A stretch of 5,930 nucleotides of DNA from GCA-003244245 sp032230565 (GTDB lineage: Bacteria > Actinomycetota > Actinomycetes > Mycobacteriales > Pseudonocardiaceae), in NCBI GenBank assembly GCA_032230565.1, contig JAVXWL010000194.1, positions 1 through 5,930 on the forward strand, in the 5' to 3' direction. A program made the position numbers and the translations under genes. The notes beneath the pieces are model-generated. The model worked only from the letters and a program-made list of their open reading frames with translations, was not told where the DNA came from and did not search any database. This document shows positions 5,541 to 5,930 of this stretch, piece by piece (positions within the stretch are counted from its first letter, which is position 1; each line of letters opens with the position of its first letter).

Positions 5541-5570
5541 TTGACGCAGGCGCGAGGCCGACACTACGTT
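5541..5570 (+). promoter_or_regulatory. sigma-70-type promoter TTGACG-N18-TACGTT
   Basis: TTGACG (5541-5546) matches the -35 consensus at five of six bases. TACGTT (5565-5570) fits the loose TAnnnT -10 box of actinobacteria, with 18 bp between. Transcription would begin near 5577 and leave a leader of about 42 nt that contains the second palindrome. The decamers TTGACGCAGG (5541-5550) and TTAACGCAGG (5574-5583) are near-identical direct repeats. Confidence 0.55.
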
Positions 5571-5583
5571 TCCTTAACGCAGG

Positions 5584-5593
5584 TGCACGTGCA
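5584..5593. promoter_or_regulatory. TGCACGTGCA palindrome, downstream operator copy
   Basis: Second exact copy of the palindrome, just past the expected transcription start and 14 bp before the ribosome-binding site of the gene at 5619. A protein bound here would block elongation or initiation; in the transcript the sequence could also form a small hairpin or dimerise. Confidence 0.5.
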
Positions 5594-5618
5594 GGCGCCG
5601 GATTACTGGAGGCATGAG

Positions 5619-5930
5619 ATGTCAGGCGCGACGGACATCATCAATGATCTCCCTCTGCGCTCCGCTGCCTTAGACGGTGCCCACCGCCCCGCCTCACCGT
5701 CGTCCCGGGCTGCAGATATTGCGCTGCCGCTTCTCGAACCGGCGGTCCAGTCGGTAATGCTGGTCCGCTACCGACCCGGCGTCGCGGGCCAGACCGCCCG
5801 CGAGGTGCACCTGGTTCCGATGCTGGACGCCCGCGTAGCGGACACAGTCGGCACGTTGTGCGGTGCTCTTTTGAGTCTTGAAGAGATCGAAGCCCTTAGC
5901 CCCGGCCAGGGCATGTCTTGCATGATGTGC
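5619..5930 (+). CDS. hypothetical protein with possible His/Cys metal site, C-terminus cut by window end
   Basis: ATG 5619 is preceded at 6 nt by TGGAGG (5607-5612), a clear ribosome-binding site that decides against the out-of-frame ATG at 5614. The frame stays open for 104 codons to the window end. Residues 1-45 are low in pattern and probably flexible. The later part is ordered: VMLVRYRPG at 46-54, REVHLVPML at 61-69, LCGALLSLEEIEALSPGQGMSCMMC at 80-104. H64, C81, C101 and C104 are spaced like a small metal-binding knuckle, with C101-xx-C104 as its core; this is inference. Small actinobacterial proteins ending in GxGMxCxxC feel familiar, but I cannot name the family or function. It is driven by the palindrome-flanked promoter at 5541-5570 and is divergent from the interrupted small gene. 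Confidence 0.7.
   Translation, partial: MSGATDIINDLPLRSAALDGAHRPASPSSRAADIALPLLEPAVQSVMLVRYRPGVAGQTAREVHLVPMLDARVADTVGTLCGALLSLEEIEALSPGQGMSCMMC

Noticed and set aside
1..5930. CRISPR array, tRNA, rRNA or phage attachment site
   Set aside because: No regularly spaced repeats, cloverleaf with a CCA-type end, rRNA core sequence or long duplicated end was seen on reading both strands.

Overview
The window looks like accessory chromosome of a GC-rich actinomycete. Support for this: strong G/C bias at third codon positions, frequent GTG/TTG starts, a class of soluble P450 typical of actinobacteria, and small proteins of types common there. The genus cannot be read from the sequence. Gene density is low for an actinomycete: about 40% of the window has no convincing gene, and several stretches look like decayed or regulatory DNA.

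Layout. (1) 1-406, minus: N-terminal 135 codons of a class I SAM-dependent methyltransferase, cut by the window edge. (2) 407-765: spacer between divergent genes, no convincing gene. (3) 766-1542 and 1598-2083, plus: a four-helix membrane protein of the DUF4239/bestrophin-like type, followed 55 bp later by a compact SET-domain protein, probably one transcription unit. It is closed by a strong bulged hairpin at 2122-2153. (4) 2084-3025: almost 1 kb without a confident gene, holding the terminator, an ATTAC/GTAAT dyad and reading-frame scraps that look like remnants. (5) 4796-3026, minus: a small DUF6209-like protein, then a cytochrome P450. The P450 has its haem cysteine and ExxR motif but lacks the usual acid-alcohol pair in the I helix. 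Between them lies a 34-codon Cys/Ser/Gly-rich reading frame ending next to the P450 start. (6) 4797-5196: an AT-rich patch with a GTTGAA/TTCAAC dyad, probably the control region of the DUF6209/P450 pair, and a second dyad near 5015-5044. (7) 5340-5197, minus: a small gene-like frame with a good ribosome-binding site, interrupted by one TAG. (8) 5505-5930, plus: a cluster of 10-bp palindromes, including two copies of TGCACGTGCA that bracket a -35/-10 promoter, followed by the start of a gene of unknown function with a possible His/Cys metal site, cut by the window end.

No single pathway links all the genes. The P450/DUF6209 pair is co-directional and could form a small oxidative tailoring unit. 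The membrane protein and SET protein form a second unit. The best regulatory signal is the palindrome-flanked promoter of the last gene. There are no tRNA or rRNA genes, CRISPR array or intact insertion sequence.
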